The notes: a model not told the origin generated them from the sequence alone. DNA of 64,000 nucleotides from Paraburkholderia sp. CNPSo 3274 (GCF_024206475.1 NZ_JAMBPR010000002.1:124001-188000); one strand, 5' to 3'; positions 9,117 to 19,245 are shown, numbered from the stretch's first letter. Program-made: numbers and translations.

Positions 9117-10150
9117 CGTTTTTTTGCGGGCAGCGGGATCACACCCTTCACGGCCTTCGCCGCGACGGGTTCGGGCAGCAGCTCGCCCCAATCGGCATCC
9201 GATGGTGTTTCGGTGTACTTTTCTTCGCGCCTGGGCGCGGTCGCGGGCGGCAGCGGCTCGGGGGAAGACGGCGCATCGGACCGCTGCGGCATGGCGTGCC
9301 GTCGATGCGCGAGCACGCAATCGGCAACCTCATCGACGTGTTCCGGGCTCACCGCTTGCGCGCCTTCGAACGCGGCGAGCGCACGCGCCGCACGCAGCAT
9401 CACGAGGTCGGCGCGCAAGCCGTCAACCGCGGCCTCGATGCAGCGCTGCGCCGCGCGCTCGTGTACGGCATCGCTCCAGTCGAGCTTGTCGAGCGCAACG
9501 CGGGCCGCCGCGATACGCTGCGCGAGCGCGCGCTGTTCGGCCTCGCGCGCCGCACAAAACGCCTGCGGATCGGCGTCGAACGCAAGACGCGCCTTGACGA
9601 TGCGTTGCCGCTGCGCGGCGTCATAAGGCGTGCCGAGTTCGACCATCAAGCCGAAGCGATCGAGCAATTGCGGACGCAGCTCGCCTTCTTCGGGATTCAT
9701 CGTGCCAACCAGCACGAAGTGCGCGTCGTGCGTGTGCGACACGCCATCGCGCTCCACGGTGTTCACACCGCTCGCCGCCGCGTCGAGCAGCACATCGACG
9801 AGCGCATCGGGCAGCAGGTTCACTTCGTCCACGTAGAGCACGCCGCCATGCGCACGCGCGAGCAGCCCAGGCGCGAAGCGCACCGCGCTCTCACGCAACG
9901 CCGCTTCGAGGTCGAGCGTGCCGATCAGCTTGTCCTCGCTCGCGCCGAGCGGCAGTGTGACGAACGCGCCTTCCGGCAAGAGCGCCGCGAGCGCACGCGC
10001 CGCCGTGGATTTCGCGGTGCCGCGCGGCCCGCTCACCAGCACGCCGCCGATCGCGGGGTCGATGGCCGCGAGCAGCAGCGCGCGCTGCAACGGCGCCTGG
10101 CCGACCAGCGCGGTAAAGGGAAACGCGGGACGCGTGGCCGCAGCGCTCAT
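9113..10150 (-). CDS. ChlI/ChlD-type AAA+ ATPase subunit of cobaltochelatase
   Basis: The 345-aa AAA+ ATPase resembles the magnesium-chelatase small subunit: Walker [10 protein letters not shown] (41-49), Walker [13 protein letters not shown] (102-113), and [20 protein letters not shown], the sensor and arginine-finger region. With cobN immediately upstream it should provide ATPase function for cobalt insertion. ATG 10150 overlaps the cobN stop (ATGA), implying coupling. The last 50 residues are a low-complexity Pro/Glu-rich linker as found between the AAA+ and VWA halves of ChlD, ending PLPAKKR. The codons before the TGA are GCA AAA AAA CGC, a slippery site. No separate chlI or cobS-type gene is in the window. 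Confidence 0.88.
   Translation of the reverse strand: MSAAATRPAFPFTALVGQAPLQRALLLAAIDPAIGGVLVSGPRGTAKSTAARALAALLPEGAFVTLPLGASEDKLIGTLDLEAALRESAVRFAPGLLARAHGGVLYVDEVNLLPDALVDVLLDAAASGVNTVERDGVSHTHDAHFVLVGTMNPEEGELRPQLLDRFGLMVELGTPYDAAQRQRIVKARLAFDADPQAFCAAREAEQRALAQRIAAARVALDKLDWSDAVHERAAQRCIEAAVDGLRADLVMLRAARALAAFEGAQAVSPEHVDEVADCVLAHRRHAMPQRSDAPSSPEPLPPATAPRREEKYTETPSDADWGELLPEPVAAKAVKGVIPLPAKKR
9119..9125 (-). other. A7 slippery heptamer, candidate programmed -1 frameshift site in chlD
   Basis: On the minus strand seven adenines are read A AAA AAA in the AAA+ frame, one codon before its TGA (9115-9113). Slipping back one base leads into the VWA frame (K-K-T-L-T-R-R). Downstream, CCC GTC GGG starts 6 nt after the run, and a 7-bp stem CGCCGCC/GGCGGCG with a 9-nt loop starts about 22 nt after it; either could stimulate. 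Frameshifting in chlD genes to make both chelatase subunits has been reported in other B12 producers. Confidence 0.72.
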
Positions 10151-13100
10151 GGTCCTGATCCTTCCAGATGCTGCCCGGCTTCGAGCAGACGGTGTTCGAG
10201 TTGTGCGCGATGCTCGCCCGGCTCCTGCCAGAGACCGCGCTGGATCGCTTCGAGCAGGCGCTCGCACACGGCATGCAGCGCGTGCGGATTGTGGCGCTGC
10301 ATGAACTCGCGCGTGTCGTCGTCATGCACGTAGGCATTCGCGACGAGCGCGTATTGATGATCTCCCACCACGCGCGCCGTCGCGTCATAGCCGAACAGAT
10401 AGTCCACGGTCGCCGCCATTTCCGCCGCACCCTTGTAGCCGTGACGCTTCACGCCGTCGATCCACTTCGGGTTCACCACCCGCGAGCGGATCACGCGCGC
10501 GATCTCTTCGTGTAGCGGACGAATGCGCGGCGCAGCGGGGTTGCTGTGGTCCGCGTGATAGAGCGCGGGCTGCGCCTGAGAAAAATGCCGCGCCGCCGCG
10601 GCCATGCCGCCCTGGAACTGGTAATAGTCGTTCGAGTCGAGCAGGTCGTGTTCGCGGTTATCCTGGTTCTGCAAGACCACGTCGAGCGTCGCGAGACGCG
10701 CGCGGAACGCATCGCTCGCCTCATCGCCCGCGCTCTTTTGCGCGTAGGCGTAGCCGCCCCACGCCTGATACGCGTTCGCGAGATCGGCGTCGGTCTGCCA
10801 CTGGCGATGGTCGATCATCGACTGCAAGCCCGCGCCGTACGCGCCGGGACGCGCGCTGAACACTCGCCAGCCCGCGCGGCGGCGCGCGTCGTCGGCGGCC
10901 ATGCCGTTCGCGACCAGCGCGTCGCGCTCGCGCAGCACGCGTGCGCGCAGCGGGTTCTGGTGCTCCGGCTCGTCGAGATCGGCCACCGCCTGCACAGCTG
11001 CGTCGAACAGATGCATCACGTTTGGAAACGCGTCGCGGAAAAAGCCCGATACGCGCAGCGTCACATCGATGCGCGGCCGGTCCAGCGCCTCGACCGGCAT
11101 GATCTCGAAGTCGGTCACGCGGTGGCTGCCGGCGGCCCACTTCGGCCGCACGCCGATCAGCGCAAATGCCTGGGCGATGTCGTCGCCGCCGGTGCGCATC
11201 GTCGCCGTGCCCCAGACCGAAAGCCCCACGGCGCGCGGGTAGTCGCCGTGCTCCTGTAGATGCCGCTCGATGAGCTGCTGCGCCGATTTCATGCCGAGCG
11301 CCCAGGCCGCTTGCGTCGGAATGGCGCGCGTATCGACGGAGTAGAAGTTGCGGCCCGTGGGCAGCACATCCGGACGGCCGCGCGAGGGCGAACCGCTGGG
11401 GCCCGGCGGCACGAAGCGGCCTTCGAAGCCACGGCGCAGCTGGCGCAACTCTTCGGGGCCGCAGGCGTCGAGGCGCGGCAGCACATCGTCGCGCAGGCGC
11501 GCGAGCACTTGGGCCGCCTGTGGCAGCGACGCATGCTCCGCACTGCTTCGTTGGCCTGAGCAAATGTCTGCAATCAGCGTGGCCGCGAGCATTTCCAGCC
11601 GTTCGCGCGTGTCGCCCGCATGACGCCATGGCGTATCGCTCACCCCTGCGAGCAGCGGTGGACGCGGGCCATGCCACGGCGCAGCCGAATCGACCGTGGC
11701 CGGATCGACGAGGTGATCGATGCACAGGTCTCGCGCGAGCGCGTCGATGAGGCCCGCGTTCGCGCCCTGCCCGTCGCCGCATGCATAGCGCCCGAGCGCG
11801 AGCAGCGTATCGCGCCGCTGCTGGCCTTGCGGCGATTCGCCGAACGTATGCAGGCCGTCGCGAATCTGCGCTTCCTTCAGCTCGCAGAGCCAGGCGTCGG
11901 CGCGCGTGAGCAACTCGTCTTCGCCAGCCTGATCCTGCGGCGCGGCGACGCTCAATTCCTCGTGCAGCCGATGCTCGATGATCGTCGCGAGTATGGTCTT
12001 GCGCAGCAGCTTCGCGCGGCGCGGGTCCACCATCAATGCTTCGTAATACTCATCGACCTGACGTTCCAGGTCTTGCAGCGGCCCGTAGTTTTCGGCGCGC
12101 GTGAGCGGCGGCATCAGGTGATCGATAATTACGGCCTGGGCGCGGCGTTTGGCCTGGCTCCCCTCGCCCGGATCGTTGACGATGAACGGGTACAGATGCG
12201 GCAGCGGCCCGAGCGCCATGTCGGGCCAGCAGGTCTCGGCAAGCGCCACGCTTTTGCCCGGCAGCCACTCCAGGTTGCCGTGCTTGCCCACGTGCGCGAT
12301 GGCGTCGATGCCGAACGTCTCGCGCAGCCAGAAGTAAAACGCGAGATACGCGTGCGGCGGCACGAGTTCGGCGTCGTGGTAGTTCGCGTAGGTGTCGTCG
12401 CCGCGCGAACGCGAAGGCTGGATGCCCACGAACACCTGAGCGTTGCGCCAGCCCGCAATCATGAAGCGGCCACGGCGCACCGTGGGATCATCTTCCGGCA
12501 CGCCCCAGCGCGCGATCAGCGCGTTTTGCGCCTCGGCGGGCAACTGCGAGAAGCGCGCGCGGTAGTCGTCGAGGGAAAGACTCTGCCATGCGGGGCGCAG
12601 CGCGCGCGTGTCGGGATCGTTCGTCACGCCCTGCGTGAGGACGCGCATGAGCGCGTCGCCGTTTTCGGGCAGGTCGGCCACGCGATAGCCTTCGTCGCGC
12701 AGCATGCGCAGGATGCCGACCACCGAGGCCGGCGTGTCGAGCCCCACGCCGTTGCCAATGCGCCCTTCGCTCATCGGATAGTTCGCGAGCACGAGCGCGA
12801 GCTTCTTCTCTGCGTTCGGCAAGCTGCGCAAACGGCACCAGCGGCGCGCAAGTTCGGCGACGAAAGCCACGCGTTCGGCATCGGGCTGATAGCGCACGAC
12901 ATCGACCTGCGTCTCCTTGCAGTGGTACGCGAGGCCCTTGAAGCTGATCGCGCGCGTAATTACCCGGCCGTCCACTTCGGGCAGCGCGATATGCATGGCG
13001 ATATCGCGCGAATTCAGGCCGTGATTGTCCTTCACCCAGTCTTCGCGATTGCCGCCGCTCAGGATCACCTGGAGCACAGGCGCGTCGCCGGCGAGCGCGA

Positions 13101-13941
13101 TCGGTTCGGGGTCGTCCAGCGACGAAGCCGCAAATGCCGTGGTATTCAGCACGAGCGAGACAGCGTGCTCGGCCGCTAGTTGATCGAGCACGTCGCGGCT
13201 CAAGGTGTCCTTGAGCGACGTGATCGCAAGCGGCAGCGGGTTCATGCCGCGCGCTAGCAGCGCGGCGATGAGGGCATCGAAAGCGGCGGTGTTCGCTGCC
13301 TGCAAATGCGCCTTGTAAAACAGCAGCGCGACAACCGGCGCGCCAGGTTGCCAGCGCGCGCGCCATTCGTCGATGGTCGCGACGTCGCGCTGCGGGCAAT
13401 AGAGCGCGGCGGCGGGCAGCGCGACGGGCGGCGCAGGCTCGCTGCCCCAGTCGAATGCGCGCCACGCGAGCGCACGCAGGAACGATTCGGCGTTGGCCGC
13501 GCCGCCTTCGCGCAGATAACGCCACAGCAAGCGGCAAAACTCGGGCTCGGCGCGGCTCTTCGCGATGAGATTGGGATCTTCCTGCAAGTCGCCCGAAAAC
13601 ATCGCGAGCAGTTGCCCGCGGCGCTCGGCGAGCGAGACGACCTGTTCGATGCCATATGGCCAGTACGTTTCGCCGCCCAGATGATCGACCACGACGACGC
13701 GCGCGTGCTGCAAGACGTCTTCGACATAGAAGTCGACCGACGCGGGCTGGCGCAAATACGTGACGTTCGCGAGCCGCACGCTCGGAAAACCCCCGGGCAG
13801 GCGCGGCACGACGCTCGCCAGCAGCGCGAGCGTCGTGTCCGCCGAACTGAGCACGACGATCTCGGCGGGCTGCTGGTCGATACGGATGACGCCCTGCGTG
13901 TCGTCGACGAAACCGCCCGGCGTGGTGCGCAGCAAATGCAT
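10147..13941 (-). CDS. cobN: Cobaltochelatase large subunit CobN
   Basis: At 1264 aa this is the normal size for CobN, the subunit that binds hydrogenobyrinic acid a,c-diamide and inserts Co2+ at the expense of ATP. The CobN/Mg-chelatase H domain runs through most of the protein; typical parts are [15 protein letters not shown] near 90, [35 protein letters not shown] near 550, [25 protein letters not shown] and the C-terminal [32 protein letters not shown] region. ATG 13941 has AACGAGG upstream. The gene lies 26 nt after cobW and overlaps the AAA+ chelatase gene by 4 nt, so cobW-cobN-chlD form one unit behind a cobalamin riboswitch. Confidence 0.95.
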   Translation of the reverse strand: MHLLRTTPGGFVDDTQGVIRIDQQPAEIVVLSSADTTLALLASVVPRLPGGFPSVRLANVTYLRQPASVDFYVEDVLQHARVVVVDHLGGETYWPYGIEQVVSLAERRGQLLAMFSGDLQEDPNLIAKSRAEPEFCRLLWRYLREGGAANAESFLRALAWRAFDWGSEPAPPVALPAAALYCPQRDVATIDEWRARWQPGAPVVALLFYKAHLQAANTAAFDALIAALLARGMNPLPLAITSLKDTLSRDVLDQLAAEHAVSLVLNTTAFAASSLDDPEPIALAGDAPVLQVILSGGNREDWVKDNHGLNSRDIAMHIALPEVDGRVITRAISFKGLAYHCKETQVDVVRYQPDAERVAFVAELARRWCRLRSLPNAEKKLALVLANYPMSEGRIGNGVGLDTPASVVGILRMLRDEGYRVADLPENGDALMRVLTQGVTNDPDTRALRPAWQSLSLDDYRARFSQLPAEAQNALIARWGVPEDDPTVRRGRFMIAGWRNAQVFVGIQPSRSRGDDTYANYHDAELVPPHAYLAFYFWLRETFGIDAIAHVGKHGNLEWLPGKSVALAETCWPDMALGPLPHLYPFIVNDPGEGSQAKRRAQAVIIDHLMPPLTRAENYGPLQDLERQVDEYYEALMVDPRRAKLLRKTILATIIEHRLHEELSVAAPQDQAGEDELLTRADAWLCELKEAQIRDGLHTFGESPQGQQRRDTLLALGRYACGDGQGANAGLIDALARDLCIDHLVDPATVDSAAPWHGPRPPLLAGVSDTPWRHAGDTRERLEMLAATLIADICSGQRSSAEHASLPQAAQVLARLRDDVLPRLDACGPEELRQLRRGFEGRFVPPGPSGSPSRGRPDVLPTGRNFYSVDTRAIPTQAAWALGMKSAQQLIERHLQEHGDYPRAVGLSVWGTATMRTGGDDIAQAFALIGVRPKWAAGSHRVTDFEIMPVEALDRPRIDVTLRVSGFFRDAFPNVMHLFDAAVQAVADLDEPEHQNPLRARVLRERDALVANGMAADDARRRAGWRVFSARPGAYGAGLQSMIDHRQWQTDADLANAYQAWGGYAYAQKSAGDEASDAFRARLATLDVVLQNQDNREHDLLDSNDYYQFQGGMAAAARHFSQAQPALYHADHSNPAAPRIRPLHEEIARVIRSRVVNPKWIDGVKRHGYKGAAEMAATVDYLFGYDATARVVGDHQYALVANAYVHDDDTREFMQRHNPHALHAVCERLLEAIQRGLWQEPGEHRAQLEHRLLEAGQHLEGSGP

Positions 13942-13967
13942 GAGACGGCCTCGTTAGCTCAGCGCGT

Positions 13968-15059
13968 TCACTTCGCGCCCGCGGTCTGCACGTTCGCCAA
14001 CGCGGTATCGAATGCCGCTTGCAGCGTCGCGCCATCGAGGTCTTCGCCGATCAGCACGAAGCGGCTCGCCAGCGGCTGCGCCGCGCTTTCCTGCGCGTCC
14101 CAGCGGCGGTCGAAATAGCTGTCGAAGCGGCGGCCCACGCCTTGAATCACGAGGCGCATGGGCGCGCCCGGCAGCGCGGCAAAGCCCTTCACACGATAGA
14201 TCGTGTGGGCATCGACGAGTTGTTGCAGCGCCTCGATCACGGTCTCGCGCGAAGCCGCAGCGCCTGAAACCACGACCGAATCGAACTCGTCATGGTGATG
14301 ATCGGGATCGTCGGCGGAACCGTGATGGTCGTGCCGCAGATGAATGCTCTCCTCGGAGGCCGCCTCGAGCCCGAGCAGCGTATGCAGATCGAGCTTGCCG
14401 TGCTGCGCGCGCACGATCTTCACCTGCGGCGGCAGCTCTTCGCGCAGTTCGGCGATGAGCGCGTCCTGGCCCGCAACGTCCAGCAGATCGGTCTTGTTGA
14501 GAATGACGAGATCGGCGGCCGAAAGCTGGTCTTCGAACAGCTCATGCAGTGGCGATTCGTGATCGAGATTCGGGTCGGCGCGGCGCTGCGCGTCGACGGC
14601 CTGCGGATTTTCGGCGAACTGGCCGCTCGCGGCGGCGGGGCCGTCCACCACGGTCACGACCGCATCGACGGTGAACGCGTTGCGGATCGACGGCCAGTTG
14701 AACGCCTGCACGAGCGGCTTGGGCAGCGCGAGACCCGAGGTTTCGATCAACACGTGATCGACATCGCCGCGGCGTTCGAGCAGTTTTTCCATCACGGGGA
14801 AGAACTCTTCCTGCACGGTGCAGCAGAGGCAGCCGTTCGCGAGTTCGTAGAGCTGGCCTTGCGTTTCGTTGCCGTTTTCGTCGCAGCCAATGCCGCAGCC
14901 ACGCAGAATTTCGCCGTCGATACCGAGTTCGCCGAATTCGTTGACGATGACCGCGACGCGCAGGCCGCCCGCGTGCTGAAGAATATGACGCAGCAACGTG
15001 GTTTTACCGCTGCCGAGAAAGCCCGTCACGATCGTGACCGGAATCTTGCGCATTTGCAT
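13968..15059 (-). CDS. cobW: CobW-family GTPase, metallochaperone for cobalt insertion
   Basis: The 363-aa G3E-family GTPase has the P-loop GFLGSGKTT (13-21), NEFGELGIDG (40-49), the metal-binding CLCC (77-80, within NGCLCCTV), and NKTD as guanine-specificity motif. A histidine-rich stretch (HLRHDHHG followed by DHHHDEFD) near residue 240 could bind metal. The C-terminal CobW_C domain includes VKGFAALPG. The family delivers metal ions to client enzymes; next to cobN the client is likely the cobaltochelatase. ATG 15059 has an AAGGAG site 7 nt upstream. It is first in the riboswitch-led operon. Confidence 0.92.
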   Translation of the reverse strand: MQMRKIPVTIVTGFLGSGKTTLLRHILQHAGGLRVAVIVNEFGELGIDGEILRGCGIGCDENGNETQGQLYELANGCLCCTVQEEFFPVMEKLLERRGDVDHVLIETSGLALPKPLVQAFNWPSIRNAFTVDAVVTVVDGPAAASGQFAENPQAVDAQRRADPNLDHESPLHELFEDQLSAADLVILNKTDLLDVAGQDALIAELREELPPQVKIVRAQHGKLDLHTLLGLEAASEESIHLRHDHHGSADDPDHHHDEFDSVVVSGAAASRETVIEALQQLVDAHTIYRVKGFAALPGAPMRLVIQGVGRRFDSYFDRRWDAQESAAQPLASRFVLIGEDLDGATLQAAFDTALANVQTAGAK

Positions 15060-15284
15060 GAAGTGCTCCTTCGGCGCCAGGCCGTATCGAGGGGCATGGT
15101 GCGTCGCGCCTGCCGTTCGTGCGGGTGTCGCGTTGCGCTCACGCGCGTATCCGTGGAGACGCCGTCACGCGTAACGATTCAACAACCTGCAGGGGACGAA
15201 CGGCCAGAGACGCACCCAGGCCTCGCCCGGCTGACGCATGAAAATCACGGACCCGGCACCGCATCCCCGCAGCGCGAATCCCAC

Positions 15285-15500
15285 GTATCTGGCCGGTATC
15301 CGGACTGACGAAACACCGCTTCGCCTTCCCGCGCGAGCGGCCTTGCGGCCGGCTTGCACAGTGGCGTGGACTGCGTAAAGCATGGAAGCGGTTTGCGGCA
15401 TTCGTGCGAACGCCGCGCTCGTTGTACCGTTGCGGGTGCAGTTCAGGTTGGCCAAGCCCAAGGCGGGATGGCTCCCTGATTCCCGTTTAACTGCGCGCGC
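15285..15500 (-). promoter_or_regulatory. Cobalamin riboswitch upstream of cobW-cobN-chlD
   Basis: On the minus strand, reading from about 15490 down: ACGGGAATCAGGGAG, then TGCACCCGCAACGGTA (core; plus-strand 15429-15444), CCACTGTG, CGGGAAGGCG, and the B12 box GTCAGTCCGGATACCGGCC near 15295-15315. This is the order and content of a cobalamin riboswitch. It ends about 225 nt before the cobW ATG. Exact ends are approximate. Confidence 0.92.
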
Positions 15501-15685
15501 ATCATGAACCGCGCGCGCGAGCACCAGAGTGCGTGCGAGTGTAGGCGCGGGGGGCTTGCGCGTCAAGGAAGGCGTGGGAAGCCGCAATAGCGTGTGCTAT
15601 CGTAGCGCGCATCCGGCGCCGGCCGGAACGCGACTCTTTTGCTCGTTTTGCCTCTGCGGTCACGCCTTCGATCGACGCTCTCGCC

Positions 15686-16165
15686 GTGAATCCTGCCGAC
15701 AATCGCGCCTCCTGCGCAGCCTCATTCGAACCCACGCAGCGCGTGCCGCCGCTCGCGCTCGGCATCGGCTGCCGGCGCGGCGTGACGCTCGCGCAGGTCG
15801 ATGCCGCTGTGCGCGCTGCGCTCGGCGCGTGGCCGCTCGAAAGCGTAACGGCTGTGGCCACGCTCGACGCCAAAGCTGGCGAACTCGCCTTGCAAGCGTT
15901 TTGCGCGGCACATGCGCTGCCGCTGCACACGTACACGCGGGAGCAACTCGCCGCGACGCCCACTACTGCGCCGCCTTGCGCAGCCGCGCAGGCGCAGTTC
16001 GGCGTAGACGGCGTGTGCGAGCCCTGCGCGCGTCTTGCGGCGGGCGGCGGTCCACTCGTGCGCGGCAAGCTGGCGCTCGACGGTGTGACGGTCGCAATCG
16101 CAGGCTTTCTGCCAAACCACGCAAACGCGGACGCGCAAGCGCCGCAACCAACCCACTCCCGATGA
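15686..16165 (+). CDS. cobE: CobE / CbiG C-terminal domain cobalamin biosynthesis protein
   Basis: The 159-aa protein contains the CbiG_C/CobE fold near the N-terminus: LALGIGCRRGVTLAQVDAAV followed by SVTAVATLDAKAGELALQAF and HTYTREQLAAT. In aerobic producers CobE is needed for corrinoid synthesis but its reaction is not defined. The C-terminal 50 residues contain several cysteines (CEPCAR) and GPLVRGKLALDGVTVAIAGF, often seen in CobE. The start is GTG 15686. The stop overlaps the cobO start (ATGATGA), so cobE-cobO-cobB-bluB is a tightly packed operon. No riboswitch was found on this strand upstream. Confidence 0.82.
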   Translation: MNPADNRASCAASFEPTQRVPPLALGIGCRRGVTLAQVDAAVRAALGAWPLESVTAVATLDAKAGELALQAFCAAHALPLHTYTREQLAATPTTAPPCAAAQAQFGVDGVCEPCARLAAGGGPLVRGKLALDGVTVAIAGFLPNHANADAQAPQPTHSR

Positions 16166-16767
16166 TGAAAACCGATCCCGAATCGCACCAACGCATGACG
16201 CAACGCCGCCGCGAGGGCCACGAGAAGAAGCAGGCCGCCGCGACGCACGAAAAGGGCCTGTTGATCGTCAACACCGGCAACGGCAAGGGCAAGAGCACGG
16301 CCGCGTTCGGCATGGCGGTGCGCATGCTCGGCCACGGCATGAAGCTCGGTGTCGTGCAGTTCATCAAGGGCGCGCTGCACACAGCTGAACGCGACTTTCT
16401 CGGCACCGTGGCGCACTGCGATTTCGTGACGATGGGCGACGGCTACACCTGGAACACGCAGAATCGCGACGGCGACATCGCCACCGCGCGCAAGGGCTGG
16501 GACGAAGCGAAGCGCATGATCGAAAGCGGCGAGTACGCCATGGTGATTCTCGACGAACTCAACACGGTGCTCAAATACGAGTACCTGCCGCTCGACGAAG
16601 TGCTTGGTGTGATCGCGTCGCGCGCGCCGCACGTGCACGTCGTCGTGACGGGCCGCCATGCGCCCGACGCCCTGATCGAAGCGGCCGACCTCGTCACGGA
16701 AATGCGTCTCGTGAAGCATCCGTATCGCGAGCAAGGCGTGAAAGCGCAAAAGGGCGTGGAGTTTTAA
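16162..16767 (+). CDS. cobO: Cob(I)yrinic acid a,c-diamide adenosyltransferase CobO (BtuR/CobA type)
   Basis: CobO transfers the adenosyl group of ATP to Co(I) corrinoids. The 201-aa product has the family's P-loop NTGNGKGKSTAAFGMAVRM (37-55), VVQFIKGA, and VILDELNTVLKYEYLPLDEV, and ends with KHPYREQGVKAQKGVEF, the usual C-terminus. ATG 16162 overlaps the cobE stop; ATG 16165 is an equally good alternative. The open frame extends to 15529 only as read-through over cobE. Confidence 0.94.
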   Translation: MMKTDPESHQRMTQRRREGHEKKQAAATHEKGLLIVNTGNGKGKSTAAFGMAVRMLGHGMKLGVVQFIKGALHTAERDFLGTVAHCDFVTMGDGYTWNTQNRDGDIATARKGWDEAKRMIESGEYAMVILDELNTVLKYEYLPLDEVLGVIASRAPHVHVVVTGRHAPDALIEAADLVTEMRLVKHPYREQGVKAQKGVEF

Positions 16768-16771
16768 GCGC

Positions 16772-18082
16772 ATGAGCGCAACCTTTGCCTGCCCCGCGCT
16801 CTTCATCAGCGCGCCCGCTTCGGGCCAGGGCAAGACCACGCTCACGGCTGGCCTCGCGCGCCTGCACCGGCGCGCGGGCCGACGCGTGCGCGTCTTCAAG
16901 ACCGGGCCGGATTTTCTCGACCCCATGATCCTCGCACGCGCGAGCGGCGCGCCCGTGCTCTCGCTCGACCTGTGGATGGTGGGCAAAGAAGCGTGCCGCG
17001 CCCTGCTCGCGCAGGCCGCGCGCGAAGCCGACCTGATCCTCATCGAAGGCGTGATGGGCCTGTTCGACGGCACGCCGAGCAGCGCCGATCTCGCGACCGC
17101 GTTCGGCGTGCCGGTGGCCGCCATCGTCAGCGCGAAGTCGATGGCCCAGACCTTCGGCGCGCTCGCGTTCGGTCTCGCGCGCTTTCGGCCGGAAGTGCCG
17201 TTTCATGGCGTGCTGGCGAACCGCGTGGGCTCAGCGCGTCACGCGCAAATGCTGCAGGAGGCATTGCCCGCCGACGTGCGCTGGCTCGGGCACGTCGCGA
17301 GCGAAGCAACGATGGGACTGCCCGATCGCCATCTCGGGCTGCATCAGGCCGGTGAGATCGACGACCTCGACGCGCGCATCGAACGCGCCGCCGACGCGCT
17401 CGCGCAAACCTCGCTCGCTGAATTGCCGCCTGCGGTGGAATTCGCCGATCCTTCGCATGACGAAGCGATTCCGCGCCAGCTCGAAGGCCGTCATATCGCC
17501 GTTGCGCGCGACGCCGCGTTCTCGTTTCTCTATCCGGCGAACATGGCGTTGCTCGAAACGCTGGGCGCGAGCGTGAGTTACTTCTCGCCGCTTGCGAACG
17601 AGCCCGCACCCGCCGCCGCCGATGCGATCTTTCTGCCAGGCGGCTATCCCGAGCTACATGCTGCGGCGCTCGCGCACAATACGCAGAGCGCAAATTCGCT
17701 GCGCGCGCATGTATCCGCAGGAAAACCGCTCGTCGCCGAATGTGGCGGCATGCTCTATCTGCTCGACGCACTGACCGACGTAGAAGGCACGCGTACGCCG
17801 ATGCTCGGCCTGCTGCCAGGCGTTGCGGTCATGCAAAAGCGCTTCGCGGCGCTCGGCATGCAGCAGCTCGACGGCGCGCATGGCGCGCTGCGCGGCCACA
17901 CGTTTCACTATTCGCGCGTCGCCACGCCGCTTGCGCCCGCGCTCACGGCACACCACGCACAAACTGGCGCGCCCGGCGAGGCGCTGTATCGGCACGGCTC
18001 GATCGCGGCCACTTATATGCACGCTTACTGGCCCTCCAACCCGGCTTTCGCGGCCGCACTCTTCCATGGCACAGCCCTTTGA
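16772..18082 (+). CDS. cobB: Hydrogenobyrinic/cobyrinic acid a,c-diamide synthase CobB (CbiA family)
   Basis: CobB amidates the a and c carboxylates of the corrin ring using glutamine and ATP. The 436-aa protein has the N-terminal synthetase domain with SAPASGQGKTTLTAGLARL (13-31) and LIEGVMGLFDGT, and a C-terminal type 1 glutamine amidotransferase domain with FLPGGYPELH, AECGGMLYLLDAL (nucleophilic Cys) and GHTFHYSR (His). It starts 4 nt after cobO and its 3' end overlaps bluB by 17 nt. CobN uses the a,c-diamide as substrate, so this gene links to the neighbouring chelatase operon. Confidence 0.94.
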   Translation: MSATFACPALFISAPASGQGKTTLTAGLARLHRRAGRRVRVFKTGPDFLDPMILARASGAPVLSLDLWMVGKEACRALLAQAAREADLILIEGVMGLFDGTPSSADLATAFGVPVAAIVSAKSMAQTFGALAFGLARFRPEVPFHGVLANRVGSARHAQMLQEALPADVRWLGHVASEATMGLPDRHLGLHQAGEIDDLDARIERAADALAQTSLAELPPAVEFADPSHDEAIPRQLEGRHIAVARDAAFSFLYPANMALLETLGASVSYFSPLANEPAPAAADAIFLPGGYPELHAAALAHNTQSANSLRAHVSAGKPLVAECGGMLYLLDALTDVEGTRTPMLGLLPGVAVMQKRFAALGMQQLDGAHGALRGHTFHYSRVATPLAPALTAHHAQTGAPGEALYRHGSIAATYMHAYWPSNPAFAAALFHGTAL

Positions 18083-18758
18083 CGAAGCCGAACGCGCGGC
18101 GGTCTACCGTGCGATTTACGAGCGCCGCGACATGCGGCACTTCGCGCCGGGCCCGATCGATCCCGCGACGCTCGCGCGCCTGCTCGACGCCGCGCATCAC
18201 GCGCCGAGCGTGGGCTTCATGCAGCCGTGGCGCATCGTGCGCATCACGGACAATTCGTTGCGCGAGCAACTGCATGCGACGGTCGAGCGCGAACGCATCG
18301 CGACCGCCGACGCGCTGGGCAAACGCCGCGACGAGTTCATGAAGCTCAAGGTGGAGGGCATGCGCGACTGTGCCGAGGTGCTCGTGGTCGCGCTGATGGA
18401 CCGGCGCGAAGCCCACGTCTTCGGCCGGCGCACGCTGCCGGAGATGGACCTCGCCTCCGTGGCGTGCGCGATCCAGAACATGTGGCTCGCGGCGCGCGCC
18501 GAAGGGCTCGGCATGGGCTGGGTGTCGATCTTCGACGTCGACGAGGTGCGCGCCCTGCTCGCCATGCCGCCCGGCGCCAAGCCGGTGGCGATACTCTGCG
18601 TGGGTCAGGTCGACGCGTTCTACCCGCAGCCGATGCTCGAAATGGAGAGGTGGGCCGAACGCAAGCCGCTTGGCGAATGCGTGTTCGAAAACCGCTGGCC
18701 GCAGGACGAGGCGGCCAGCGTGCCCGAAGCGGCGCCGGATGCGGCACCCGACACCTGA
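18066..18758 (+). CDS. bluB: 5,6-dimethylbenzimidazole synthase BluB
   Basis: BluB uses O2 and FMNH2 to break down flavin into DMB, the lower ligand of B12. The 230-aa protein is nitroreductase-like: YERRDMRHFAPGPIDPATL at 18-36, ARLLDAAHHAPSVGFMQPWR, RRTLPEMDLASVACAIQNMWLAARAEGLGMGWVSIFD, and PVAILCVG. The segment DMRHF contains the Asp known to matter in BluB. ATG 18066 lies within the end of cobB. The last 20 residues are an Ala/Pro/Asp-rich tail. Presence of bluB shows that true cobalamin rather than a pseudocobamide is made, if the rest of the pathway is present. Confidence 0.93.
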   Translation: MAQPFDEAERAAVYRAIYERRDMRHFAPGPIDPATLARLLDAAHHAPSVGFMQPWRIVRITDNSLREQLHATVERERIATADALGKRRDEFMKLKVEGMRDCAEVLVVALMDRREAHVFGRRTLPEMDLASVACAIQNMWLAARAEGLGMGWVSIFDVDEVRALLAMPPGAKPVAILCVGQVDAFYPQPMLEMERWAERKPLGECVFENRWPQDEAASVPEAAPDAAPDT

Positions 18759-18765
18759 CACCCGA

Positions 18766-19146
18766 TCACGCTTCGCGCGCGTAGCAGACGGCCTCGACGT
18801 TGTTGCCGTCGGGATCGATCAGGAATGCTGCGTAATAGTCGGGGCTGTAATCGGCACGCACGCCGGGTTCGCCATTGTCTTTCGCGCCCGCGCGCAGGCC
18901 CGCTTCGTAGAAGCCTTCGACACCCGCGCGGTTCGCCGCCGCGAACGCCACATGCACGCCGCGTGGCGCAAGCGCGGCGTCGGCAGATACGGCGTGCAGC
19001 CAGAGTTTGGGCTCGCCCGGCTGGCCGAGCCCCGCGTAGGTGTCGTCGCGCATGCACACCACGACGCCTAGCGGCGCGAGCAGCGCCTCGTAAAAACGCA
19101 CGCTGCGTGCGAGATCCTGCACGCGCAATCCAATGTGATCGAACAT
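18766..19146 (-). CDS. VOC (glyoxalase/bleomycin-resistance) family protein
   Basis: The 126-aa protein is a single vicinal-oxygen-chelate module: MFDHIGLRVQDLARSVRFYE at the N-terminus supplies the first metal His, and DPDGNNVEAVCY near the C-terminus supplies the Glu. Such proteins are dioxygenases, isomerases or resistance proteins; the substrate cannot be told from sequence. GGGAG precedes ATG 19146. It is convergent with bluB (7 nt apart) and seems to stand alone. Confidence 0.82.
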   Translation of the reverse strand: MFDHIGLRVQDLARSVRFYEALLAPLGVVVCMRDDTYAGLGQPGEPKLWLHAVSADAALAPRGVHVAFAAANRAGVEGFYEAGLRAGAKDNGEPGVRADYSPDYYAAFLIDPDGNNVEAVCYAREA

Positions 19147-19245
19147 GAGCGACTCCCGTGATGTCTGCGCGCAACCGTTGCGCCAGATTCTGGAGCCAGC
19201 ATAGCGCCTTCGAGTCCGGCGCGGCCTGGGGAAAGTTGCCCTGAA

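Noticed and set aside
8448..9320. VWA gene starting at ATG 9320
   Set aside because: The first 65 residues would be a basic low-complexity shadow of the AAA+ gene; frameshift fusion from the A7 site explains the frame better.
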